NCBI GenBank assembly: GCA_019828595.1
Contig: JAHQRK010000017.1
Coordinates: forward strand, 62,001 to 126,000
Origin: Aphanomyces cochlioides
Taxonomy: Eukaryota; Oomycota; Saprolegniomycetes; Saprolegniales; Verrucalvaceae
DNA length: 64,000 bases
Direction: 5' to 3'
How positions within the stretch are numbered: the first letter of the stretch is position 1; the number at the start of each line of letters is the position of its first letter. Of the stretch, positions 43,877 through 53,954 are shown one piece after another. A program made the translations under genes and the position numbers. The notes beneath the pieces are model-generated. The model was given only the letters and a program-made list of their open reading frames with translations. It made no database searches and had not been told where the DNA came from.

Positions 43877-45840
43877 AAATGAGGAAACAAGGAGTATCCC
43901 ATCGGCAATGCTACCCAAGTACTCAGATTACATACCGACTGCCGCCAAAATTACTCCGAGTCGAGCAAGCCAAGGATTTATTCGTTCAAGCTGTGAAAAG
44001 ATATCTCCAAGACAATGTCATGCCTATGGACTCCGATACACTCCAGATACTAACACGGACTGGAAAACTTTTCACCATCGACAAGGGTATACTATACCGT
44101 CGAACCATACTGAAATCGCCATTGCGAAATCCGAGCGTGATCAAAGTGCCTGTTATCCCGCTGACCATGATCAAGACTGTCCTTGAAATCTGTCACGATT
44201 CATCTCTATCTGGACATTTTGGCGTCGTCCGGACGACTGAACGCGTCAAACGAATCGGATATTGGCGTGGATGGCGAGATGACGTGGCCGAGTATTGCAA
44301 AAAGTGCCTAAGATGTGGAGCCGCTAAGGGAACCAGACCCTGGAAACAAGGATTGACCCAGAGAATGCCGGTTTACAAACTGCGCGGGCCGTTTAGTTTC
44401 CTTGTTGTAGACGCACTCGGACCATTCCCACTCACCCCGACTGGCAACAAGTTCGTGCTGATCTTTGTGGATTACTTTACACGGTGGCCCGAAGCTTTCG
44501 CGGTTCCAGACTTGAAGACGTCAACGTCCATCCGGATCCTGGTGGATGAAATTGCATGCCGATACGGCGTTCCAGACCATCTACTCTCGGATCGAGGGAC
44601 GAACTTCGTATCCGAGTTGGCCAAGAACATTTACAAAACACTCGGTATCGACAAATTAGCGAGCGCTCCGAGCCACCCACAAGGACAAGGACTTGTCGAA
44701 AGATTCAACTTGACGTTGGCGACCATGATGAAAATGTACGTTAACTCCCTACAGACGGATTGGGATACGTATCTGCCTCGAGTGCTATGGGCATACCGAT
44801 CAGCTTACCATGAGACCCTGAACGATACTCCTTACTTTTGTCTGTTCGGTCGTGATCCCGTGCAGCCCTTGGACCTCGTATTTGTGAATCAAGACCCGGC
44901 TTGGAAGTCGGATGAACTTCCACAATGGAGACACCAACAGAGTGCCTTGTTCCGAGCTACCCGACATTTGGTGGAGAAACAACTTATCGATGGACAAAAC
45001 AAAACGGCTCGAACGAAGTCGAGTCAGACCAAGATTGAATTTGAGCCCGCAGACTCCGTGTGGGTCTACCAACACTTTCGAAAGACGAGCGACCCGGACG
45101 ACAAACGGATCAAAAAGCTCGCATGTAGTTGGCACGGACCGTATCGGATTCACAGGAAACAAGGAGACAACACGTATCGGATATACCTGCCTTCTCATCC
45201 TGACAGAATCGTACCGATCAATGTTGACCGCCTGAAGAAATTTCAAGGTCATTGGTCTCGGCCTTACGACGACGAAATTCCTGGTCGACTGGCGAATGAC
45301 GAGAATGATTCTGCGGGCCCCTCCCGATCCGAGGCGGATTCCGACCAAGTGGATGCCCAGCTCGACTCGAATTTGTTGCCCCCGACCAGTTTTGTGGACC
45401 GAATTCAATACTCCGATGGCGATGTAGCTTATGTGAACACGGACTCACCTATCACGGAAATCCTGGATAAACGATGGCTGCCAGGAAAACCCATTGAGTA
45501 CCTGACGAGACAAGCCGACGGAAATACTTACTGGACATCGAGATCTCGACTTCGCGATTACCCGTCTTTCGTCGCGGAATTTGAAAATGTGAGACGCTCC
45601 GAATCCGGGCTACCACCTTTACGAAGAAGCAAAAGACTATCGGAAATGGACGTGGAACCTGACGATACGACTTTGTTTTACCCACACTCCGACTCGGACT
45701 TGAAAGATTGGAATCCGGCTCGGACATGGACTTATATTGCTTGTATGGATTGGTTTACACTTTGGTACTCATTATACCTGGATTTTGAGACGTGGTTGTT
45801 CGCCTGGAGATTGGAATTAAACTCGAATTTGGATCTATGA
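43873..45840 (+). CDS. Integrase with degenerate chromodomain-like tail
   Basis: A 655-residue frame. An HHCC zinc-binding N-terminus (HDSSLSGHFG... CKKCLRCG) precedes a DDE core with Asp180 (VVDALGPF), Asp240 (LLSDRGTNF) and Glu276 (GLVERFN), the retroviral DD35E spacing. An SH3-like region follows (ACSWHGPYRIHR). The C-terminal segment EILDKRWLPGKPIEYLTRQ, then FVAEFENV, resembles a diverged chromodomain, which in chromoviruses guides insertion to marked chromatin. The frame starts within the RT stop by a 4-base overlap, suggesting reinitiation or a -1 shift. Confidence 0.92.
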   Translation: MKMRKQGVSHRQCYPSTQITYRLPPKLLRVEQAKDLFVQAVKRYLQDNVMPMDSDTLQILTRTGKLFTIDKGILYRRTILKSPLRNPSVIKVPVIPLTMIKTVLEICHDSSLSGHFGVVRTTERVKRIGYWRGWRDDVAEYCKKCLRCGAAKGTRPWKQGLTQRMPVYKLRGPFSFLVVDALGPFPLTPTGNKFVLIFVDYFTRWPEAFAVPDLKTSTSIRILVDEIACRYGVPDHLLSDRGTNFVSELAKNIYKTLGIDKLASAPSHPQGQGLVERFNLTLATMMKMYVNSLQTDWDTYLPRVLWAYRSAYHETLNDTPYFCLFGRDPVQPLDLVFVNQDPAWKSDELPQWRHQQSALFRATRHLVEKQLIDGQNKTARTKSSQTKIEFEPADSVWVYQHFRKTSDPDDKRIKKLACSWHGPYRIHRKQGDNTYRIYLPSHPDRIVPINVDRLKKFQGHWSRPYDDEIPGRLANDENDSAGPSRSEADSDQVDAQLDSNLLPPTSFVDRIQYSDGDVAYVNTDSPITEILDKRWLPGKPIEYLTRQADGNTYWTSRSRLRDYPSFVAEFENVRRSESGLPPLRRSKRLSEMDVEPDDTTLFYPHSDSDLKDWNPARTWTYIACMDWFTLWYSLYLDFETWLFAWRLELNSNLDL

Positions 45841-46059
45841 CGCGCAACTCCCTTTGGAGTACGACTTTGGCGAAAATTGTGACTTCGTGCATCAGAATCT
45901 GGTCCGACTCGGGACATTCGGATGTGGATTTTTGGTGTTATTAAACTTGGACTCTATTGTGGAATGTCGAACTCTGAACTGAACCTTTCACCCAGACTCG
46001 GACTTTCAAACAAAAGACTTATACAAAATTATGAAGACTAATCCGAGTGTTGGGATCTC

Positions 46060-47666
46060 TCAAGCATTTTCTTCGTACTCGCTGTCGGCGCCGGACGCTT
46101 CTTTCCCTTGGCTAGCATCGTCTTCATCGCTGCCAGACTCTTCGATTCGACTGACGTCCGGCTGGACTTCCCAGAAGCTGGCATGGGAGACTCCGTCCCA
46201 GAAATAACTGGTATTGGGATAAAATCTTTTCCGAAACCACTGCTCAGGCATATCCGGCTCGGATTTAGGACGCACGGTCACAAACGGCAAAATGGTTTCT
46301 GGCTTGAAAGCGTATCCTGGCTCGTCGACATAGTCAGCGGCGACCTTGCATACGGACTCGATGGCTTCCTTGGTTATACTGACATGGCCTGCCAGATCCG
46401 ACTTGTCGAATTTGCCATAAATTTCCGGATCGGATTCGAAAATCCGTTTGGCCACAACTTGGGACACTGATTTTCCGGGAGTCTTGTTTCGAAGAAGGGC
46501 AAAAGTCGATCCAAGTGGATACGACCAGGATTTCAGAGGCACGTGAGGCCAAAACTTGGAGCTCTGCGACAAAAGATAATTGACGGCGACTTCGGTGGAT
46601 TGCTGCTTGCCCATCACCATGAGGTTGATCGGATTCTTGAAAACTTGAGGCCAAGCCGGATGTGGATGACAGAGGAAACGGATCAAGTCTTCCTTGAAGT
46701 CCGAGTTGTTGATCAGGATGTACAGCTCCGCAACAAGTCTGGTTAGCCGATACAGTATACCAGTCGCTCCCAGGCCTTGGTGTCCGTCTTGGCCGTCGTC
46801 ATAAACATTCGAACCCAGACATCCTCCGCGCATCGCTGCCAAAATTCGGACAAGGCCGTGTTGAAATTCGCCACGGACGCAGCGTGTCGGGGATGGCTGG
46901 GAGGCGAATCAGGGATGTCGGGAAGAAACGATCCGACCGCGGACTGATATCGGCGCCACGGCTTCGCCCGGACGACGGTGGCATAGATTTCTCGGATTTC
47001 TCGGATCAGCGTGCCCGTATCACCTTGCGGCTTGGGTTTTTCTTCATCCGTGTCGGATCCGAGCAGGTCTTTGAGAGACAGAGCACTCGCCTTGGCTGTT
47101 TCCGGTGACGGGTCCAGGCGAGGACGTTTCGCCAAGTCTGACTCCGATTCACCCCCAAGGCGCTTCTTTGAAATGTCCGAGTCTTTGGGCTTTGGAACGG
47201 TTTTCCCCTTTGGACTTGATTTACGCGCGTGTTCCGATCCGTTGGAAGCTCGCTTCGCCGATTGAGAACCGATCCCAAAGTCCAGCTCAGATTCGTCGAA
47301 ATCCGTTGAGTCAGGATTCTTCTTGCTGCTGTTAGACTTGGTTGGCGTCGATTTGGGCTTCTGGGGGACCTTGTCGGTCGACTTGCCGCCAGACTTGGAC
47401 GAATCCGTCGCGCGGACGGGCGTACTACTGGACGAGGAACCTTTCCCGGCCGAAGAGTCTTTAGAGCCCGAATCCTTGTCGGAACCGGGTTGCTTCGACG
47501 GGGGTTCTGGCAGAGCGAACTGTCGGGGAACTGCGCTCGGATTTCCCGGACAAACAGTAAATCTGTCGGACGCCTCGAAATCCGATTTCGCACTATCATT
47601 CTCCAAAATCTTGTCGTCATGCATCCGCGCCCGCAAGGCCGAATCGGCGGCAGAGCTGTAACTCAT
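46060..47666 (-). CDS. Antisense gene in the gypsy element (unknown function)
   Basis: Two minus-strand frames, 47666-46743 and 46842-46060, overlap by about 100 bp and together would make a protein of about 530 residues. The first half is low-complexity Ser/Lys/Asp-rich with basic nuclear-type signals (ESESDLAKRPRLD). A conserved-looking helical region follows (AVGSFLPDIPDSPPSHP, then FNTALSEFWQRCAEDVW). The second half is ordered (WPHVPLKSWSYPLGSTF; EQWFRKRFYPNTSYFWDG) and ends in an acidic tail. A one-base shift near 46800 would join them. There is no match to a known family by inspection. Antisense genes in this position are known in some plant gypsy elements (for example Grande). Confidence 0.6.
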
Positions 47667-47869
47667 GGAGTGATTTCAATTCAAAAATCAGTGCCCCATG
47701 ACCATCTTTCGCGCTCCCACCCAGATTTCTGGGCTCTCAAACTGTCGAGCTCGGAGAGGTAACGCTCCATACGGGCCCGAATCCGATCGCCTTTTTGACG
47801 CTCCTTCTCCAGCTCGTGGATTTTTTTGCAGATCTTTCTTCTAGGTCGTCAGCGTGTCGATCTTTGTTT

Positions 47870-48109
47870 TCATTGACGCATGAACGCTGGACAGCTCCGA
47901 GACCTGCTTTTGAGTCCTTCAAGATCGAGCTTCATGGCGTCGTAGTCCTTGCGCGGCACGGCGCTGTCATCCTTTTCCCACTCGGCCAGGAACGAGGCCA
48001 GATTCTCGAGATCCCGCTGGATGGGACACAGGAGCTTGGACAGAGATCCCATTCTCTTGATCGCGTCTTGGACCAAGTCGGCTGGCGCGCGCTGTGGAGT
48101 CTCCGACAT
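47870..48109 (-). CDS. Small antisense helical frame near the 3' LTR
   Basis: A frame of about 80 residues starting MSETPQRAPADLVQDAIKRM is Leu-rich and helical, with LENLASFLAEWEKDD. It lies upstream, in the antisense direction, of the larger antisense gene and may be its first exon or a separate small product. A helical antisense frame holds the same relative place in the small LTR element (33293-33015). Confidence 0.4.
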   Translation of the reverse strand: MSETPQRAPADLVQDAIKRMGSLSKLLCPIQRDLENLASFLAEWEKDDSAVPRKDYDAMKLDLEGLKSRSRSCPAFMRQ

Positions 48110-48270
48110 TTTGCACAATGCCCAGGTTCACGTTTCGTGTCCTCCATGTCGCTCGGCGAACGAACTGGTCATCCCTGGTCCTGTCCGAGCAATCGCAAAT
48201 CGGCCTAGTTAGGCTTCGAATCGGGTCTTTTTTGGTCAAATCAGGAGCTTTGACGTTTAGTCTGGGGGGA

Positions 48271-48790
48271 TGTGGCGTCAACTGTCACATGACGGTTGGT
48301 CGTCCAAAGTCCGGCCAACTGGCTAATCTACGACTCCCGTTCTACTGCCTCGACCAAGCCGAGCTTATCGTCTAGTGCTATGGCAATCCTGGTCCGATTG
48401 GAAAGTCCTGGACGGACCTGGATTCATACCTTCTCGCTCGGATTATCTGTCACTCGGATCGGTGTCCTTACACTCGGATCTTGCCGACGACAATCCGGTA
48501 CCCCCTTTCTTCTTTCTGATTGGCGGTTCTCCGATTAGTAATGTCGCTCGTCGAACCCGCCTCCCATCACGTTTCATCTTCTATTAATACCCCTTAGTTT
48601 ACTGCATATGTAGTTCTAGCTAGCCTTTCTAACCTCACAATCGTTTTTACCTTGAATCTTCCGAACGGTTGGTCCGTCGGTCGTCGCTGAATCACCCCGT
48701 TCAGCTTCGCCCAACGTCAAACGTCGCCAGTCCGCCGCTTGAGCTCGTATCTCAAGGAAACCTGGCGGAAACCACACATTTCACGCCACA
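48271..48790 (+). repeat. 3' LTR of the gypsy element
   Basis: A 520-bp direct repeat of 34900-35420, preceded by the purine tract tctgggggga. An antisense promoter here could drive the minus-strand genes at 46060-48109; this is an inference. Confidence 0.92.
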
Positions 48791-49041
48791 CATCTTCGAA
48801 ATATCAACGGTATGTCCTCGTATAAGTTGACGGCTGGCTGCCAAGAGGACTCTGTTTCCTTGAGGCCGAGCCATTTCAACAATACTTGGTATTGTCCATC
48901 CACCAAACGCACGGCTTCAAGCCCTTCAACATGGAATCCACCATCACCGAAGGCAATGTATGCTGCTAGATCTTCAGTCACATCTCGACCGCCCTTCGTG
49001 ATACACCTTCAGACGGCAGGCGTGATGCGTAGACACACTAA
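48791..49041 (-). pseudogene. Chromodomain of the old gypsy relic
   Basis: The minus-strand frame encodes RLKVYHEG, then VTEDLAAYIAF and a chromodomain (FHVEGLEAVRLVDGQYQVLL, then KWLGLKETESSWQPA). It is interrupted upstream by a Harbinger element at 49042 and downstream by the young gypsy at 48790. Confidence 0.72.
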
Positions 49042-50892
49042 GCGTGCGTTTGGTTGAAACACTGTACTGAGACACTGGATTTCGCAATGCATTGAGATGT
49101 TTTTTTGGGATTCAGGATTGCAAGGTTCCAGTGTTTGGGTTTTATCGTTGCGTTTGGTTGACCACAACACGTTTTTATTCGTCTTCATTTACCAATCAAA
49201 ACTCACTCGCAGCACTGCTTTGGAATGACTGAGAAGGCGTCCGTGACGAGCTCACCCGAGGTATGATGATTCAATGCAACTACTATTTAGAATGTATATC
49301 GAAGGGAAAGGAACTGATGCAGGAGGATTAAAGAAGGAAGGGTGGACGAGGTTGATACGTGTCTTCAACTCGAACGCCATGACAAATTTCTCCAAAACAC
49401 AAGTGCAAGGTCGACTTAGCTTAAAGCTGACTACTCTCGAGTCCAAGCTCTTCGAACCAACTCAGGGTTTGGCTGGGATGCTGTATCATCTCTACCAACC
49501 GCACCCGATGATGTTTGGACAGCTTACATTGCTGTCCACCCAAAGAGCGCCGTGTTTCGGTTTAAATGTGACATGACTTGTTTTAAATATCTCCATAGTG
49601 TTAAACCATTTCCCTTCTACGACCAAATGCATGCAATATACTCTGGTGCTGTTGCTACTGGCAATTCTATCTCTCATGACAGCTGCATCGGCGTTAACTT
49701 CTGCTTCATCAATGGCATCGTGATCTTGGCGGTGTTGATTTTGCTCAGTTTCTTGAGTAATTTCATCATATTCGTCGGTATATCCTTGATGAGCCCGAAT
49801 AAAATTGTGCAACAGAAAGGTTGCAAGAACGATTTCCACTTGACGTTCATACTGGTAGGCTGGCATGTTTAAAAGGATGGGGAAACGTTTTTTAACAACG
49901 CCAAATGTACGCTCAATGACACAGCGGCAAGATGCGTGTCGTAAATTAAACAGCTCTTGCATGTTTCTGGGATCACCTAGATAATACCGACCATGAAGTT
50001 GTTGAAAGCCCTTTATATAAGCGTCGTTCAAAACTCTGCCATCATGAGCTGATCCTTCCCAACCTGCCAGGACAAAAGAAAACCGCATATCAAATGAACA
50101 AGCAGTAAACACATTTTGCGAGATATCACCATTACGATCACGAAATCGACTTTGGCTCGATGATGACACCGAAGCTGGAATGTGAGTGCCATCAATGGCG
50201 CCAACATCTCAATTCTCAAAAAAGGGAACCATTTTGGGTTTCGTCGAATCGCACTAGGAGTTCGACTAGTCAGATTTTGTGTAATATATTCATTTTGAAG
50301 TCGACCAAGGCGTGAAGAACTTCGCCCATAATGCGACTGATCATTTCACCACTATGTTGGAAGCGCTCTTGAGCCGCTCTATTGGAGAAACCTGTCAAGA
50401 TATACAAGGATATCAGCACTTTCTCCGCAGCAGAAACTTTAGTCGAGCTAAGAAGACCGTATTGTTGCAGTTTCTCAATCAAAAGCTAAAAGGTTGGTCG
50501 AGACATTCGTGCGACTTCGTGGAAGCGCGATGGATTAGTCGTGTTGAGGAGTTCACTGGTGTACTGATCACCTGTTCGAGCGGAAGTTCTCGACGGTGTT
50601 TTCACATAGGAAGCAATCAGAGCTGGAATAACGGGAACCACTGTGTCAATCAAGGAGAAGTCCGCCGTCGGGTCCATGATGAAATGTTCTACTCGAGAGA
50701 CTGAAAACAACCCTTTCTAAAATGAGGTCTGAAGCTTTTTTTGCAGAACATTGTTTATGCTATTGTGTTCTATGTTTTACATAGAACACGTTTTGCGCAT
50801 CCAAACGGTGATTTTATTTTGCAAACACTGGTTGGCTGATTTCAGTGAAATTTGACCCTAAACCCTGGAAAAATGTAGAACCAAACGCACCC
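49042..50892 (-). mobile_element. Harbinger element with defective transposase
   Basis: Inverted ends read GCGTGCGTTTGGTT (49042) and GGGTGCGTTTGGTT (complement, ending 50892), flanked by TAA at 49039-49041 and 50893-50895. The 1.85-kb element lies in the integrase of the old gypsy relic, whose frame resumes on both sides. GCGTTTGGTTGA recurs just inside the left end, near 49151. Confidence 0.8.
49492..50710 (-). pseudogene. Harbinger transposase, internally deleted
   Basis: Pieces on the minus strand include an N-terminal segment (50710-50486), a helix-turn-helix part (LISLYILTGFSNRAAQERFQ; 50482-50270) and the catalytic part (from about 50210), with AIDGTHIPASV then DMRFSFVLAGWEGSAHDGRVL and CVIERTFGVVKKRFPIL. 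Where the second catalytic Asp is expected, the sequence passes from YYLGD straight to NMQELFNLRHAS. Roughly 35-40 residues seem to be missing. Frame breaks near 50215 and 50485 add to this, so it is inactive. Confidence 0.75.
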
Positions 50893-51590
50893 TAAAAGGT
50901 GGTATCAACTGTTGACACTCCATAACGAGATCTTTAACAAACCGAATGACCTTGTAAGGACCACGCCAAGTGATAGCAAGCTTGTTTGGGTGTTTCGCCA
51001 CAGCACTAACCAAAACAAAGTCGCCGAGTGAGAAGTTAGCAACTTGAACTTGACGCTTATTCTTTCGCCTTCCTCGAGTATGTCGACGCAGTTTACTGCA
51101 ACATTTCGATGCAACACATCAAGGGCTGCCTGAACTTCACCAAGATGCTTAGAGGCGCGTCTCCGCGAGACAATCAATATAAAACGTCCTTGGAGGTGGG
51201 ATGGACAAAACTAGACAAAGGCGTAGTGGCAGGTGAACCTAAAAATGCTGTAACAGGGGAAATGCCACCAAGTCTATCGGCCGGTTGGATGTTCAGTGCG
51301 CCTTGGACAAGGGGTAGAACTAGATGCCATTCGACAATTTGTAGCTTAAGCTCGCTACAAAGGGCCTTGACCGTGCGGGTGATAAGACGATTGCCGACTT
51401 CAATCGTGTCATTAGCCCAGGGGTGTACGCTGTGGTAATATGGTGGTGGGCTCCGACCATTTTACGAATCTTTTCGACAGCCAAACGTGCGAACCAGTCC
51501 ATAAGCACGGCCTCTGTGGCAGTGGCGACAGCAACTTCGGCAGGGTGTAAAGTACTCTTCAGCAAGACGTGAATGTCGGGTCAGTGGGTC
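50893..51590 (-). pseudogene. Integrase of the old chromodomain gypsy relic
   Basis: The minus strand encodes the end of the integrase core (TVKALCSELKLQIVEWHLVL, then NIQPADRLGGISPVTAFLG) and the SH3-like domain (FSLGDFVLVSAVAKHPNK, then LAITWRGPYKVIRFVKD). The core sequence upstream of this is degraded. Together with 48791-49041 and 34662-34899 it forms one integrase now cut by two insertions. Confidence 0.75.
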
Positions 51591-51933
51591 TCTTTCTTGT
51601 TTGGAGCCCGATGATTGCGTGTTCTACGGTGTTTGATGCTTGATTTGAAGTGATTGAGCACATGGATGCTCGATAAGAAAGCATCCTCGTCCTTATCGTA
51701 TTCGTCCATGATGGTGTCGAAGTGCTTATTGAAGCTCACAGGGTTCATGCAGGGGCGGTCGTGTGAAAACTATCGTAAATGGAGGTGTGCCTCATCACAG
51801 TTACGGGGGTTTGGGGGTTATGATTAAGCAATTGGAAAGAGCAAACTGAAAGTGTAACCTCCCTTGTGCTAAATTTACCAAGCCGATTTGCCTGTCACAT
51901 TTGGCAATAGCTATAGCAAACTGATACGGATGC
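51590..51933 (-). mobile_element. End of an ALP1-type Harbinger element
   Basis: The terminal sequence read inward from 51933 (GAGCATCCGTATCAGTTTGC) matches the left end of the 26407 element, with further similarity over about 65 bp. TAA follows at 51934-51936 and is the start of the kinase intron TAAGGC, the likely target. Inward on the minus strand is a transposase N-terminus (MDEYDKDEDAFLSSIHVLNH) homologous to 26607-26700, which is cut off near 51590 by the old gypsy integrase. The other end of this element was not found. Confidence 0.65.
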
Positions 51934-53418
51934 TCTAAGGCTTGCAATTGGCAAATATCAAGGGCTCATCGCTGACTAGAACATTCGAGGTGATACCGAA
52001 ACCATTGACAACTCCAAGCTTCGACTGGTCAAACCTTGAGAACTTTTAAGTCTCTGATCGGTGCTTGCTTTACTCTAAATGCCATGTCTCCCAGGATTCT
52101 AACCAACTCGACAATTTCTTCGTTATCGAATGTCCGTTTAGGCAGAAAACTTGCTGGATTGTACGTTCTCTCTGTGCAATTACAGTGTATTCCTTTCAGC
52201 GTCAAGTGCAGAGAATTTCGCAACACCAAGATTACAAAATGGATGATGACTCGAGACACATTTGATGTCCTGAACAAACTCAACCCAGTCTTGGTAAACT
52301 CAACGAGTACGCACGATCCTAGCAAGTGTACAGGTGGAGAAGGCAAGACAATGACATTGTGGTCCAATCGAACATCCGAGTTTACCGTGAGTGTCATGCC
52401 ATCCTGTACGCTCGAAAGAATTTCTCCAGGCGTATCAAAGGAGAAGGCTCCCAATACGCGTCGACTGCCACACCATCTTAGGCGGATGAAGGGACTTGCA
52501 TCGATATGCTAGCCCTCACCTTGGTACGGCTCAATGAGTCGGAAGTTCAGCTGCATCGAATGTTGGGATCCAGTGCTTTTGCCAATGTTTGGCTTGGTAC
52601 ATACGACAATTAACTCGTGGCGGTCAAGCGACTCAGTGCGCAATCAATCACCGTGACTCAACTGCAGTCGTTTGTCGATGAAATCAAATTCATGAGCCAA
52701 TTTGATTGCCCTGCCATTGTCACCTTGATTGAAGCGTGCTGGACGTGGCCTGTGGATGTGAAATGCGTCATGGAATACATGGACAGCGGCGATATGAAGG
52801 AATCCTTGGCAGCACACGACCAACAACAATTTCCATGGCGGGAAAAATATTTGCACATTCAAAGTCTGGTAGAAGCGCCGGTGAACTTGCATTCGAGGTG
52901 TCGACGTCATCCACCGAGATTTGAAGTCGAGAAATGTTGTGATTGATTCCAAGAAAGGAACCAAGCTGACGAACTTTGGCATCTCCAAGGAAGATTTGGA
53001 GCAGACGATGACGATGGGCGTGGGAAGATTCAGGTGGATGGCTCCTGAAGTTGTCCAAGAATAACGCTATACAACTGCAGCTGATATTTATTCGTTCGGT
53101 GTTTCGTTCTCAATGCAACCTGGTGACTGAGTCATGGTTGTAGGAGTCGTCTTGTCCGAGTTTGCCTCGCATCAAGTTCCGTACTCTGACATGAAGAAAC
53201 CAGGAGGCGACGAGCCACTGTCTGACTCGGCACTCATGGTCCGAGTTGTGGCCGGGTCGATCAAGCCAACTTTCTCCAACGACTGCCCCGTTTGGATTCG
53301 TGACATGGTGCATGCGTGCCTAGCCCATGACGCAGCTCAACGGCCGACAGGAGCACAATTAGCTCACAAAATCCGCACGAAACTGCGACAACTAGCACGA
53401 GAACTATTTTCAATCTAA
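51934..53418 (+). pseudogene. Receptor-like TKL kinase copy C, 3' part
   Basis: Exon 5 (from about 51979), exon 6 (about 52096-52160), exon 7 and the kinase are recognisable. The donor after exon 5 has decayed (ttaagt). Most of the membrane segment is deleted near 52395-52430. A TAA stop replaces a codon in the glycine-loop region near 52612, a shift lies near 52895 before the HRD motif, and the codon after VVQE is TAA near 53062. The last exon (VVLSEFASHQVPY to ELFSI) is open. The copy is dead. Confidence 0.85.
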
Positions 53419-53954
53419 AGCATAGCGACTGGACGATTCAAGTCGACTCCGTGAACTATCCACATGAATATAAGCACTGTGGCATGATCTAGTGGTTTCG
53501 TCCGGGGGACGAACAGGCCGGAAATCATGTCGAGCTATCTTTGAAACTGATGTAGTCGACCGACCACACGTTGACAGAATTGAGAAGTCCACCGACTTTA
53601 ATACCATTGTACTCTTACCAAGGAGTCGTCAGTGTCTGGCATGAATGTCCATTAGGCACTAGTGATTTTGCGGTTGCAATGTCTAGCTTCGCCCATGGAA
53701 AAGAATTTCATGGACGCCATCGATATTCTCCTCAAGTTCAGATGGACAATGCCAGTGAAATAAGCTGCATTTCACTTTTCGATCTGTTCAGTTGTCAATT
53801 GAACATTTGGATAAAGTTTGCCGCTGGCCAATCAAGTCGTCTTGACACCATGAACATGGGAAAGCACTTTCTTGAACCTGGCCATTTTGTCCAATGATGG
53901 GATCAATCACAAGTGGTGGCAACAGCCTAAAGTCGTTGGATTGTGCAAGTGGCG
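53419..53954. other. Intergenic region between kinase copies C and E
   Basis: No supported gene; presumably the promoter region of copy E. Confidence 0.45.

Larger units (their letters stand above)
34900..48790 (+). mobile_element. Ty3/gypsy LTR retrotransposon, 13.9 kb
   Basis: LTRs of about 520 bp (34900-35420 and 48271-48790) start TGTGGCGTCAACTG; the 3' copy ends ACGCCACA. The duplicated target is CATC (34896-34899 and 48791-48794). A purine tract (tctgggggga) precedes the 3' LTR. The order Gag, protease, RT, RNase H, integrase defines Ty3/gypsy. The two LTRs differ at only about three or four places, so insertion is recent. An antisense gene lies between integrase and the 3' LTR. The element sits in the chromodomain of an older gypsy relic. 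Confidence 0.95.

Noticed and set aside
44800..45408. 202-residue minus-strand frame
   Set aside because: Opposite-strand shadow of the integrase; unlike the 46060-47666 frames it has no composition or motif of its own.
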